Shown: positions 15,629 through 23,931 of the stretch, in pieces
Layout: every line of letters starts with the position of its first letter
How positions within the stretch are numbered: position 1 is the stretch's first letter
Assembly (NCBI GenBank): GCA_903840165.1
Contig: CAIMEY010000011.1
Location: 1-63,193, forward strand
DNA length: 63,193 nucleotides
Direction: 5' to 3'
DNA from: an uncultured Myxococcales bacterium
GTDB taxonomy: Bacteria > Myxococcota_A > UBA9042
The notes under the pieces: generated by a model
Told to the model about the DNA's origin: nothing
Seen by the model: only the letters and a program-made list of their open reading frames with translations
Database searches by the model: none
Position numbers and translations under genes: made by a program

Positions 15629-18541
15629 ATGTTGGTTCGTCCTTGTCCCCGCCATGGCCCGGTGCCGGCGTGGTATATTGCTGTTGCTGTTTGCGCAGTT
15701 GTCGCGGCCTGCAGTCAAGCCAACTCGGGCGCGTCCAGCCAAACCGCGCACAGCGATGCCATCGGATTTTCCTTTGATATTCAGAATGATCTGGGTGGCT
15801 CCGCCGATATTGCCAAGGACACGGACACGACGCTCGCAGTCAATGACAACGGGTCGGACAGCACTGCAGGTGACAGCCAGGGTCCCGGCTCCTTTGGCGC
15901 GCCGTGTGTGACAAATGCGGATTGCGACAGCCAATTCTGCGTTCAGGACACCAGTGGCAAGGTCTGCTCGCAAACCTGCGTCACCACCTGTCCGCAGGGG
16001 TGGAGCTGCACCCAAGTGCAGAATACGCCAAGCGATACCACCTACATTTGCACACCGACCTTTGTGCACCTCTGCGATCCGTGCACTGATGCCAAGGACT
16101 GCAACTTCCCGGGATCAAACGGGAACCTCTGCGTAGCCTTGGGCCTGGACGGTGGCTTCTGCGGCGTAGCGTGCACCCTGGGCCAGGCAGGGGCTTGTCC
16201 CAACGGCTATGACTGTGAAAGTGTTGTGGATTCTTCGAGCGGAGCAGCTAGCAACCAGTGCGTACGGACGGGCAACGGCGCTTGCACTTGTTCGAGCTTG
16301 GCGGCGCAAAATGCGCTCATAACCCCCTGTAAGTCTTCCAACAAGTCGGGATCTTGCCCAGGAAAGCGCAGTTGCGCAAGTGGCGTGCTGAGCGCCTGCG
16401 ATGCGCCCGTAGCCAGCACGGAAACGTGCAACGGCAAAGACGACGATTGCGACGGCACGACCGACCAGTTGCCCCAGCCGATCCCTTGTAGTCATCAGAA
16501 TTCCTTCGGTATTTGCTCGGCCATGGCCAGCAGCTGTAGTGAGGGAATTGCCGTTTGCCCTGCCGCTGTGCCCGCCGCAGAGGTCTGTAACGGCGTCGAC
16601 GACAACTGTGACGGCAAGACCGACGAAGGCCTATGCGACGACGGAATCGTATGCACTACCGATATTTGCAACAGCGACGGCACTTGCAAGCACCTGCCAG
16701 GCAGCGGCGATCCGTGCGACGACGGCGACATCTGCACCGGCAAGGACCTCTGCGTGGCCGGTATTTGCACAGGGACGGCAGGTACGGGCTGCGACGACGG
16801 CAATCCCTGCACAGCCGATACCTGTGACAAAATAAGCGGTTGCCAGCACAAGAACCAGGACGGCCCTTGCGGTGACGACGGCAATTCTTGCACCTTGGAC
16901 CAGTGTGCCAGCGGCACCTGCGACCACCCGGCGATGCCCAGCGCTTCGCCCTGCACCGACGATGGAAACCCTTGCACAACAGATACTTGTGACGGAAAGA
17001 CATGTACGCATCCGGTCGCTGCGGTCGCGAGTCCTTGCCCCGATGACGGTGACGGCTGCACGGCCGATCTCTGCGATGGCAAAGGCAATTGTAGCCATGC
17101 CATCAAGCCCGGCTTCTGCGCCATCGGTGCCCAATGCGTCCAGGCCGGCACCGCCAAGCCCGGCGACGCCTGTCAAATCTGTGATCCTGCTGTCAATCCA
17201 AAGGCATGGACCAGTGCTGAGGGAGCGCCCTGCGATGACGGCGACGGCTGCACCGTCAGCGACGCATGTGGAGGCGGCGTCTGCAAGGGCGTCGCCAAGG
17301 ATTGCACCGCCTTGGATAGTGTCTGTAGCATCGGGAAATGCTTGAACAATCAATGCCAGGCCCAGGCCAAGCCGGGCAATCCCAACTGCGATGACGGCAA
17401 TCCCTGCACGGTTTCGGACATCTGCAGCGGCGGTCAGTGCGTTGGTGCTGCGATGAATTGCAGCGCCTTATCAGATAGTTGCAGTGATGGCGTCTGTGCG
17501 GGCGGTCTATGCGTCAAGCAGGCCAAGGCCAACAGCTGTGATGACGCAAACCCCTGCACGATCAACGACTCCTGCGCCGGCGGCGGCTGCAAAGGCGTGC
17601 CCATGGACTGCAGCGGCCAAAGCGACGTCTGCAATGACGGCGTGTGCGTCGCGGGCGGTTGTCAGGCCAAGGCCAAGGCCAACGGTTCGAGCTGCAGCGA
17701 CGGCGACGCTTGCACGGTCAATGACCAATGTACCGGTGGGAAATGTACTGGCAGTGCAATGAGTTGTGCGCTTTCGGCCGACATCTGCAATGACGGCGTC
17801 TGCAGCGGCGGCGCCTGCCAGAAGAAGCCCAAAGCCAATGGCCTGGTCTGCAATGACGGCGATTCTTGCACCTTGAGTGACAGCTGTCAGAGCGGCACTT
17901 GCAAGGGAACTGCGAAAGATTGTTCAGGTTCGGCCGACGTCTGCAACGACGGCATCTGCAGCAACGGCGTCTGCGGCAAGAAGGCCAAGTCCGACGGTAC
18001 GGTGTGCAATGACGGCTCGACCTGCACCAATAATGACCAATGCCTAAGCGGAGTTTGCTCGGGTACCGCCATCAAGGATGCCTACGAGCCCAACAACAGC
18101 TCGCCTGGTGCTGCGATCGCCGACAAGACCGACTGCGAGGACCCCGCCAGCTTGGCCGCGAGCATGAGCCCGGCGGGCGATGTCGATTGGTTCAATTTCA
18201 CCGCCAGCGACAAGTCCTTTTGCACCATCAAGCCCGCGGTATGGCTGACGAATTTGGCGGCCGACTACGACGTGTGCATGTACTACCAGTGCAATAACGG
18301 TACCACGGGCTCCGGATCCTTGGATTGCGCAGCAGGTACCAAGGTTTCCAATGGCCCCAACGGCTCTTGGGGGTGCTGTTCGACCGCGGCCGGCACGACC
18401 AGTGAGTACGCGCGCATCAATCCGTCGTGCTCCTTTCTGGGCACCGGCGATGACGGTGGCAAGGTCTGGATCGACGTGACGCCCAAGTCCAACGCGTCCA
18501 TGTGCGGCGGCTACATCCTGCAGTGGACGGCCAAGAGCTAA
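15629..18541 (+). CDS. Cys-rich lipoprotein with MopE-like and CTDC repeats and a C-terminal PPC-like domain
   Basis: This is a 970-residue surface lipoprotein of unknown function. The ATG at 15629 gives a signal peptide with lipobox V-A-A-C (Cys 28); the in-frame region upstream looks non-coding. Residues of about 90-250 form a Cys-rich head (P-C-V-x-N-A-D-C and S-G-K-V-C-S-Q) shared with the protein at 38066-40726. Two MopE-like units (C-N-G-x-D-D-x-C-D-G) lie near 270 and 325. About twenty C-x-D-G-x-x-C-T repeats fill about 330-815. The last 150 residues begin D-A-Y-E-P-N-N-S and contain D-V-D-W-F-N-F, typical of bacterial pre-peptidase C-terminal beta-sandwiches. Metal binding by the Asp/Cys repeats is likely from family knowledge. 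Confidence 0.88.
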   Translation: MLVRPCPRHGPVPAWYIAVAVCAVVAACSQANSGASSQTAHSDAIGFSFDIQNDLGGSADIAKDTDTTLAVNDNGSDSTAGDSQGPGSFGAPCVTNADCDSQFCVQDTSGKVCSQTCVTTCPQGWSCTQVQNTPSDTTYICTPTFVHLCDPCTDAKDCNFPGSNGNLCVALGLDGGFCGVACTLGQAGACPNGYDCESVVDSSSGAASNQCVRTGNGACTCSSLAAQNALITPCKSSNKSGSCPGKRSCASGVLSACDAPVASTETCNGKDDDCDGTTDQLPQPIPCSHQNSFGICSAMASSCSEGIAVCPAAVPAAEVCNGVDDNCDGKTDEGLCDDGIVCTTDICNSDGTCKHLPGSGDPCDDGDICTGKDLCVAGICTGTAGTGCDDGNPCTADTCDKISGCQHKNQDGPCGDDGNSCTLDQCASGTCDHPAMPSASPCTDDGNPCTTDTCDGKTCTHPVAAVASPCPDDGDGCTADLCDGKGNCSHAIKPGFCAIGAQCVQAGTAKPGDACQICDPAVNPKAWTSAEGAPCDDGDGCTVSDACGGGVCKGVAKDCTALDSVCSIGKCLNNQCQAQAKPGNPNCDDGNPCTVSDICSGGQCVGAAMNCSALSDSCSDGVCAGGLCVKQAKANSCDDANPCTINDSCAGGGCKGVPMDCSGQSDVCNDGVCVAGGCQAKAKANGSSCSDGDACTVNDQCTGGKCTGSAMSCALSADICNDGVCSGGACQKKPKANGLVCNDGDSCTLSDSCQSGTCKGTAKDCSGSADVCNDGICSNGVCGKKAKSDGTVCNDGSTCTNNDQCLSGVCSGTAIKDAYEPNNSSPGAAIADKTDCEDPASLAASMSPAGDVDWFNFTASDKSFCTIKPAVWLTNLAADYDVCMYYQCNNGTTGSGSLDCAAGTKVSNGPNGSWGCCSTAAGTTSEYARINPSCSFLGTGDDGGKVWIDVTPKSNASMCGGYILQWTAKS

Positions 18542-18628
18542 TTGAAACCACGACGGTTTTGGCGTGCGGCCGGCGTCCCGCTGCCGAGTAGGGACCGCCT
18601 GTGCCTAATATGCTACAAAATCAACGCA

Positions 18629-19609
18629 TTACACGGTAGCCCGATCCAGGCGTCGCTTGCGCAGCACCGATGCGACCACGCCAGCGCCCAAGATGGCGAC
18701 AATGGCCAGCAAGGACTGCCAGTTGGCGACATGAATCCAGCGCGCAATCAGCATCTTAACGCCAATGGTTGCCAGCAAAACCACCAGGCTGAACTTGAGG
18801 TAGTGAAACTGGTCGATGAGGCCGGCTACGGCAAAGTACAAAGACCGTAATCCCATGATTGCAAACACATTAGACGTAAATACCAGGAAAGGATCCTGCG
18901 TCACGGCGAACACGGCCGGGATCGAATCGACGGCGAACAGGATGTCTGTCGTTTCCACCAGCAGCAGCACCAGCAGCAGCGGCGTGGCGGTCCTGCGACC
19001 CGCGTGGCGGACAAAGAACTTATGGCCTGCAAAGGTCATAGAAACAGGGATGAATCGCCGGGCCGTCCGCACGACCAAGCCCTGTTCCAGGTCGGCTCCT
19101 TCGTTCTCCTTGCTCACCGCCATACGCATGGCCGTGAACACCAGCAGGGCGCCGAACACCTCCATCATCCACGAGAATTGATGAATCAAGGCCGCGCCTA
19201 GGCCGATCATCATGCCGCGCAGGACCAGCGCGCCCAGGATGCCCCAGAACAGCACGCCGTGTTGCAGAGGGCGAGGGACCTTAAAGTGGCCAATAATCAG
19301 GGCGATAACGAAGATATTGTCGACCGAAAGCGAGTACTCGACGACGTAGCCTGAGAGAAACTGCAGCACCGCGCTGGCCCCATCTGCGCGCAGGGCGGGC
19401 GTATGGCTGTAGCCAAGTGCGGCGACATGATGTTCGTAAAGGCTATAAATCACACCGCTAAACGCCAAGGCGACAGCGACCCATAGGCCCGTCCAGCGCA
19501 AACTTTCGCGGAACTCGATGACATGGTCCTTGCGGTTGAGGACGCCCAGGTCTAGAGCTAGGCAACCGATGACAAACAGGACGAAACCACCCCATACCAG
19601 CCACATCAT
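18629..19609 (-). CDS. TerC/Alx family integral membrane protein
   Basis: This 326-residue inner-membrane protein has about nine hydrophobic segments and both TerC family signatures: a segment with E-Y-S-L-S-V-D-N-I-F and a second with E-T-T-D-I-L-F-A-V-D-S-I-P-A, which contain the conserved membrane acidic residues. Family members are linked to tellurite resistance and to manganese export (Alx/TerC) supporting metalation of exported proteins. The chosen ATG (19609) overlaps the stop of the sulfonucleotide reductase gene as ATGA, indicating translational coupling; a second ATG follows directly. An in-frame upstream extension lies within the reductase gene and was rejected. Confidence 0.9.
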   Translation of the reverse strand: MMWLVWGGFVLFVIGCLALDLGVLNRKDHVIEFRESLRWTGLWVAVALAFSGVIYSLYEHHVAALGYSHTPALRADGASAVLQFLSGYVVEYSLSVDNIFVIALIIGHFKVPRPLQHGVLFWGILGALVLRGMMIGLGAALIHQFSWMMEVFGALLVFTAMRMAVSKENEGADLEQGLVVRTARRFIPVSMTFAGHKFFVRHAGRRTATPLLLVLLLVETTDILFAVDSIPAVFAVTQDPFLVFTSNVFAIMGLRSLYFAVAGLIDQFHYLKFSLVVLLATIGVKMLIARWIHVANWQSLLAIVAILGAGVVASVLRKRRLDRATV

Positions 19610-20361
19610 CGTTGAACTCCACTGCGCAAAGAAGCTGGTAATTCTGAGGGATTTCCTGCGCCATGCAAGCCGCATTCGCGGTGGGTTTCTTGTTCCCACC
19701 ACCAGCGGGCTTGCCGCTCGTGCTCGCCGGGAGCCAGCGCGCGGGTGCAGGGCTCGCAACCGATTGAAACGTAACCTTGATGATGCAGTTCATTGACCGG
19801 CACCTGGGCCGCGCGCAGATAGGTCCAGACCTGCGTCAGACTCCACGACGCCAAGGGATTGAACTTCACCAGTGGCTGGTTCGGTCGAGAAAAGGACGTA
19901 TCTACATGGACTTCTGGGATATCCTGCCGCGTTGGACTTTGGTCGCGCCGCTGTCCCGTCAGCCAAGCCCGTCGCCCAGCCAGGGCCCGCCGCAGCGGAG
20001 CTACCTTGCGAATACCACAGCATTCTCCGTGGCCATCCTGGTAGAATGAAAACAAGCCCTTCTGGCGCACCATCGGTTCGAGGGCGCCAGGGTCTGGATA
20101 AAAAACGTCAATCGAAACAGCGTACTTATCCATGACTGCCTGCAAAAGGCGGTAGGTCGCAGGTGGCAGTCGGCCCGTGTCGAGCGTAAAGATTGGAAAT
20201 TTCAGGCCTTCTTCATGCGCCATGGCTACCAGCGCCACATCCTCGGCGCCGGAGAACGACAGCGCGGCATCGCGGCCAAAGGCCTGCCAGGCCAGGTGCA
20301 GTACCTCCTGAGGCGGCCGATTGCGTAGTTGTTTGGCCCAGCTACTGACTTGGTCGTGCAC
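19606..20361 (-). CDS. cysH: Assimilatory APS/PAPS reductase
   Basis: This 251-residue cytosolic enzyme reduces adenylylsulfate (or PAPS) to sulfite with thioredoxin in sulfate assimilation. The PP-loop is S-F-S-G-A-E-D-V (about 35-42), followed by L-D-T-G-R-L and the catalytic E-C-G-L-H near the C-terminus. Two pairs of Cys (E-C-C-G at about 118 and C-E-P-C at about 205) mark the [4Fe-4S]-containing branch, most often APS-specific. It overlaps the TerC gene by 4 bp. The rhodanese-E1 protein lies 116 bp upstream, a possible sulfur-metabolism context. Confidence 0.92.
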   Translation of the reverse strand: MHDQVSSWAKQLRNRPPQEVLHLAWQAFGRDAALSFSGAEDVALVAMAHEEGLKFPIFTLDTGRLPPATYRLLQAVMDKYAVSIDVFYPDPGALEPMVRQKGLFSFYQDGHGECCGIRKVAPLRRALAGRRAWLTGQRRDQSPTRQDIPEVHVDTSFSRPNQPLVKFNPLASWSLTQVWTYLRAAQVPVNELHHQGYVSIGCEPCTRALAPGEHERQARWWWEQETHRECGLHGAGNPSELPASLRSGVQR

Positions 20362-20477
20362 GGCTCCTCCTGCGCGAACCCTACCCGCATTTGCGGCGGC
20401 CGTCCAACGGAGCAGTCGATTCTGGTCCTGGAATTCTCGCTATTCGTCGAGCCGAATACCACGATGGCCCTGTAAAA

Positions 20478-21572
20478 TCAAGGCGTTATCAGGTGCGCAC
20501 ACGATGGGCAGGCCGGGTCTCGCGGCGTCAGCACCTGCGTAAACTGCATCGTCAGCGCGTCGCAACACAGTAGCCGACCCACCAAGGATTGACCTATGCC
20601 GAGAATAAGCTTTATCGTTTCAGTTGCTTGGATAGTGCCCAGGATACCTGGCAGCACACCCAGCACGCCGGCCGTATCACAGGCAGGGGACAGGCCCACA
20701 GGCGGTGCTTGGGGAAATAGACAGCGATAACAAGGGCCTTTGCCGGGCATAAAGACCGTGGCTTGTCCCTGAAAGCGAAAGATGGCGCCGTGAACCTGAG
20801 GCTTGTTCAGGGCCAAGCAGACGTCGCTGATGAGGTAGCGGCTGCGCAGGTTGTCGGTGCAGTCAACAACAATATCATAAGGTTCAATGAGTGAAACGGC
20901 ATTATCGGCGTCCAGCCTCTGCGCCACAGGTTGCACCCGGACCCGGGAATTCAGCCTTTGCAGCGAGGCCTGCGCGCTATCCACCTTGAGCCGACCGACA
21001 TCCATCTCGCCATGCAGCAACTGCCTTTGCAGATTGGATAAATCGACAACGTCATCGTCGATGAGGCCGATCTCGCCGACCCCCGCTGCCGCCAAATACA
21101 TGGCGACTGGACTGCCCAGGCCGCCGGCGCCAACAATAAGTACCTTTGCGGCCAAGAGCTTATGCTGGCCGGCCTCGCCGACTTCTGGGAGCAGCAGGTG
21201 GCGCTGATAACGTTGAGCATCCACAGGTGCTAGCGTCGTTTCCTGCGTACACGGCAGCCCATGGGACTGCCAAGCCGCAATGCCGCCTTTGAGGGAAGAT
21301 ACGATTGTATATCCAAGGGCATGGAGCTGCTCGGCCGCCAAGCGTGACCGCTGCCCATGGGCGCAATAGACCACCACGGGCGTATGTATAGCAGGCAGCA
21401 AAGTCGCTATTGTGTCAGGCAAATCTGCCAAAGGCAGGCGCAGTGCATCCGGCAGGCAGCCGCTGAGCCATTCGCCCGGCGTGCGCACATCGACTAGGAC
21501 AGGGCGGTCCCCGGCATTAGCAAGGCGCTGTTGCAGGGACAATGCGTCGATTTCGTTGGTAAAAGCGGACAT
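20478..21572 (-). CDS. Rhodanese-ThiF/MoeB-type E1 fusion
   Basis: This 364-residue enzyme would adenylylate the C-terminus of a sulfur-carrier protein (MoaD or ThiS type) and pass sulfur to it. Residues of about 10-105 are a rhodanese domain with active-site loop Y-C-A-H-G-Q-R-S. Residues of about 115-364 are an E1-like domain with nucleotide loop G-A-G-G-L-G-S-P, the catalytic C-D-T-A-G, and two zinc Cys pairs (C-Y-R-C and C-P-S-C). The rhodanese is at the N-terminus, whereas in eukaryotic MOCS3 and many bacterial MoeBR proteins it is C-terminal. The specific carrier (molybdopterin, thiamine or cysteine route) cannot be told; the neighbouring reductase suggests sulfur assimilation. Confidence 0.9.
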   Translation of the reverse strand: MSAFTNEIDALSLQQRLANAGDRPVLVDVRTPGEWLSGCLPDALRLPLADLPDTIATLLPAIHTPVVVYCAHGQRSRLAAEQLHALGYTIVSSLKGGIAAWQSHGLPCTQETTLAPVDAQRYQRHLLLPEVGEAGQHKLLAAKVLIVGAGGLGSPVAMYLAAAGVGEIGLIDDDVVDLSNLQRQLLHGEMDVGRLKVDSAQASLQRLNSRVRVQPVAQRLDADNAVSLIEPYDIVVDCTDNLRSRYLISDVCLALNKPQVHGAIFRFQGQATVFMPGKGPCYRCLFPQAPPVGLSPACDTAGVLGVLPGILGTIQATETIKLILGIGQSLVGRLLCCDALTMQFTQVLTPRDPACPSCAHLITP

Positions 21573-21598
21573 TTTGCTGGTCGCGCTCCGGCGATAGC

Positions 21599-22081
21599 CT
21601 AGCCCTGGTGCGAATCGGCGTCAAGCTGTTGTAAATACATGTCAAGTTCCGCAAAGGCGAGGTCCCAGCCCTGGCGAATCGCATCCAGCAATACGTCTGC
21701 TCGCACCGGCACTTCGGTCTGCGGCAGCGGCGTCAGCACGGTGACGACGCAGCCATGGGCTTGAGGCGCGATGGCAAAGCGAAAACTATCAGCGAGTTGG
21801 TCATCATCCGGGGCCGGCTCCGCCTCAGCTTGTCCCGGCTGGGCGCCAAGCCACGTCAACGTAGCGGTAAAGGGCGGGTCCAATTCCGTCCAAGTTCCGA
21901 GACGTTCCCAGGCCTCGCCATCCTCATCCTGCCACTTGGCGTGCACGTACCCGCCTACGGCAACGTCACTGACTGCATGGTCACAAAACCAGGCTGACAG
22001 TCCGGAACTACTTGTAAATAGTTCGTAAACCCGCTCGGGCGTCGCGGTCAGGAACTTGCGGACAATCACGGGCTGATTCAT
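21599..22081 (-). CDS. SRPBCC (AHSA1/START-like) domain protein
   Basis: This 160-residue soluble protein has the helix-grip pattern of Aha1-like proteins. It opens with V-I-V-R-K-F-L-T-A-T-P-E-R-V-Y-E-L-F and has a W-F-C segment near residue 32, a G-G-Y-V strand, and a C-terminal amphipathic helix (Q-G-W-D-L-A-F-A-E-L). Family members bind hydrophobic ligands or co-chaperones; the ligand here is unknown. The ATG at 22081 lies about 23 nt downstream of the TTGCTATACA element (22104-22114), which would be its promoter. It ends 26 bp before the rhodanese-E1 gene. Confidence 0.85.
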   Translation of the reverse strand: MNQPVIVRKFLTATPERVYELFTSSSGLSAWFCDHAVSDVAVGGYVHAKWQDEDGEAWERLGTWTELDPPFTATLTWLGAQPGQAEAEPAPDDDQLADSFRFAIAPQAHGCVVTVLTPLPQTEVPVRADVLLDAIRQGWDLAFAELDMYLQQLDADSHQG

Positions 22082-22103
22082 GGGCTTTTTCGCTGAAGGC
22101 GGT

Positions 22104-22138
22104 TGTATAGCAAGGGTTGAACTACTTATTCTTCTTGC
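22104..22138 (-). repeat. TTGCTATACA element, copy E, likely promoter of the SRPBCC gene
   Basis: On the minus strand it reads GAATAAGTAGTTCAACCC followed by TTGCTATACA. The -10-like TATACA ends 23 bases before the ATG at 22081. It overlaps the 3' end of the NACHT gene (stop 22122). Of all copies this one is best placed to act as a promoter. Confidence 0.6.
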
Positions 22139-23795
22139 CTTTTTTGCCAGCCTTGTCCGCAGGCACCTCGGTCGGCTGGGGGGCCGGCTTGGCCACCACC
22201 GGATCCTGGGGCAGACCGCGCCCAAGGTTCTCCATCAGGCTAGTCACGCACACCGAAGGCTGCAGCCGATGCAGTTCCAAATCCGCATCATCCAAAATGG
22301 TTTTGCGCTCTTCGCCCGCGGGCAGTCCTTGGTCTAGCATCTCAAAGATGCTCGGAGCGCACCCTGAGCGCTTGGTGAGCTCGACCGCCAACTGGGCGAA
22401 GCACTTCTGTCCGCCGCCATAGCCAACCAAGAAGCCAGCGACTTCATTGGATTCAAGGAGGTCAGCCAGCTTGGCAATCGCCGTGCAATCGGCCTTGTTG
22501 TTGTGCACAATCTGGGCATGGGTCCAGCGGGCCAAGAACAAGTCACCCAACGATTGATTCTGCATACGGAAAAGGTCGGGCTCGGACGCCTTGAACAGCG
22601 ACGATTGGAACAGGCGTTCGCACACCGCCTGCTTCTGCCCGGCATCGCCTTCCGCCACGGCGACGCAATCCTGCAATGTATAGGCTAGGTTGCGCTGACC
22701 GGCCGAGGGCTTCTTGGCGTCGACCATGCGGTCGATGATGGTGAGAATGTCCGCCGGCATGGCCGGTACACCCTGGAGATCTTTGAGCAATTGTGCCTGG
22801 GCAAAATACGCGTACACCTGGGCCCGACTGCTGGCGAAGACCTTGGGCTTTTCACCGCCCGGCGGCATCGAATTATGGGCAACCCGTTGAACGACCTCGA
22901 TATCTCGGTAGGTCGAAAGGTGCGGGAAGTAGCAGCGGTCAAAGACCGTCACCTTGCGATCCAGACCGTAGCGCTTGGTAAACTCTTTGAAATTAGCCAG
23001 TTCTGCCGGGTCTTTCACTTTTTGCGCGACCGCCGCCTCAGACTCATCGCAAGTCAGCCCCGGGATCTCGAGGCGGGCATCCACGGTCTCTAGTCCATAA
23101 TTCGCTGTAAAAACAGGCGGGCGCGTCATCACCATCGCATGGGCGTGCGGGGCCACCTTGGTCACAAAGGCGTCAACGTGGGCCACGACCTGCTGACGCT
23201 GCATGAGCGGCACTTCATCCAGCGAATCAAGGATGACCACGACCGTCCTATCGCCCAAAGCGCCACGGTAGGCAGCCTCGGCACCGGCGGTCGTATCCAG
23301 CTGTAATTGCCGGGCAATCGCTACGGCAATGCCGTTCTGTCCGGCCGGATTGCTGTCGAGCTTGAAGGCCACGTCGGTGTTGAGATCGACGCGAAACACC
23401 GGGACTTTCTTGCAGGTTTGCGCGCTCAGCGACTCAGCCAGCTTGGATTTGCCCGTGCCGCCCCGCGCCATCACCAGGGCCGTGCGAATCCGCGTGCCCG
23501 GTCCCGTAAGCGCTGCGACAAAATCGCTTTCCTTCAAAAAGCTATGCGGAGCCTTGACATCGGCCGTTGTCGGCGTCGCGTCCGATGGCCATTGATGGAC
23601 CATAAGTTCCACGGGCGCGTAGTCCTTGGCGGCTACCTCTTTGTCATGATCTGCGGCGAGTTTGCTGCAGGTTTGCTCGTACAAAGAGCCCGCCCGGTCC
23701 AAGCCAGCCGTGGCCACTTGCTTGGGCGCGCCGCAGGCCCAACTCAAGGCACTGAGCGTTGCCAGGCCGATATGTGTGAAATAACTTGTTTTCAT
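22122..23795 (-). CDS. NACHT-like NTPase with an N-terminal export signal
   Basis: This 557-residue protein starts at an ATG preceded by AGGG/AAAAGG and opens M-K-T-S-Y-F, a short hydrophobic stretch and L-S-A-L-S-W-A-C-G, a probable though imperfect lipobox. From about residue 100 it looks like a NACHT NTPase. It has a P-loop A-R-G-G-T-G-K-S (first Gly replaced by Ala), Walker B V-V-V-I-L-D-S-L-D-E, and a downstream M-T-R-P-P like the NACHT sensor. The C-terminal half is helical without obvious repeats, ending in a Lys/Gly tail (G-K-K-G-K-K-N-K). An NTPase outside the cytoplasm would be very odd; the signal may be a membrane anchor or a misread start. Its stop lies 40 bp before the SRPBCC gene. 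Confidence 0.75.
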   Translation of the reverse strand: MKTSYFTHIGLATLSALSWACGAPKQVATAGLDRAGSLYEQTCSKLAADHDKEVAAKDYAPVELMVHQWPSDATPTTADVKAPHSFLKESDFVAALTGPGTRIRTALVMARGGTGKSKLAESLSAQTCKKVPVFRVDLNTDVAFKLDSNPAGQNGIAVAIARQLQLDTTAGAEAAYRGALGDRTVVVILDSLDEVPLMQRQQVVAHVDAFVTKVAPHAHAMVMTRPPVFTANYGLETVDARLEIPGLTCDESEAAVAQKVKDPAELANFKEFTKRYGLDRKVTVFDRCYFPHLSTYRDIEVVQRVAHNSMPPGGEKPKVFASSRAQVYAYFAQAQLLKDLQGVPAMPADILTIIDRMVDAKKPSAGQRNLAYTLQDCVAVAEGDAGQKQAVCERLFQSSLFKASEPDLFRMQNQSLGDLFLARWTHAQIVHNNKADCTAIAKLADLLESNEVAGFLVGYGGGQKCFAQLAVELTKRSGCAPSIFEMLDQGLPAGEERKTILDDADLELHRLQPSVCVTSLMENLGRGLPQDPVVAKPAPQPTEVPADKAGKKGKKNK

Positions 23796-23931
23796 AGCCT
23801 TTTCCCTATTCATCCTGCCGGTGGTGCGGAACGCGTCCCCAAGTATGCGGCCAGGGCCTTGCGTTGGCAACTTTGGCCCAAATCAGACGCAAAAGAGCTT
23901 TATTGACAAGGTGATGCTGCGGGCGCTGCCC

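Noticed and set aside
16495..17353. Minus-strand open frames opposite the Cys-rich gene at 15629
   Set aside because: Same antisense artefact of repetitive codons; no start signals or family motifs.
21386..21396. TGTATAGCAGG inside the rhodanese-E1 gene as another copy of the dispersed element
   Set aside because: Only the short core matches; the flanking block is absent and the site lies in conserved coding sequence.
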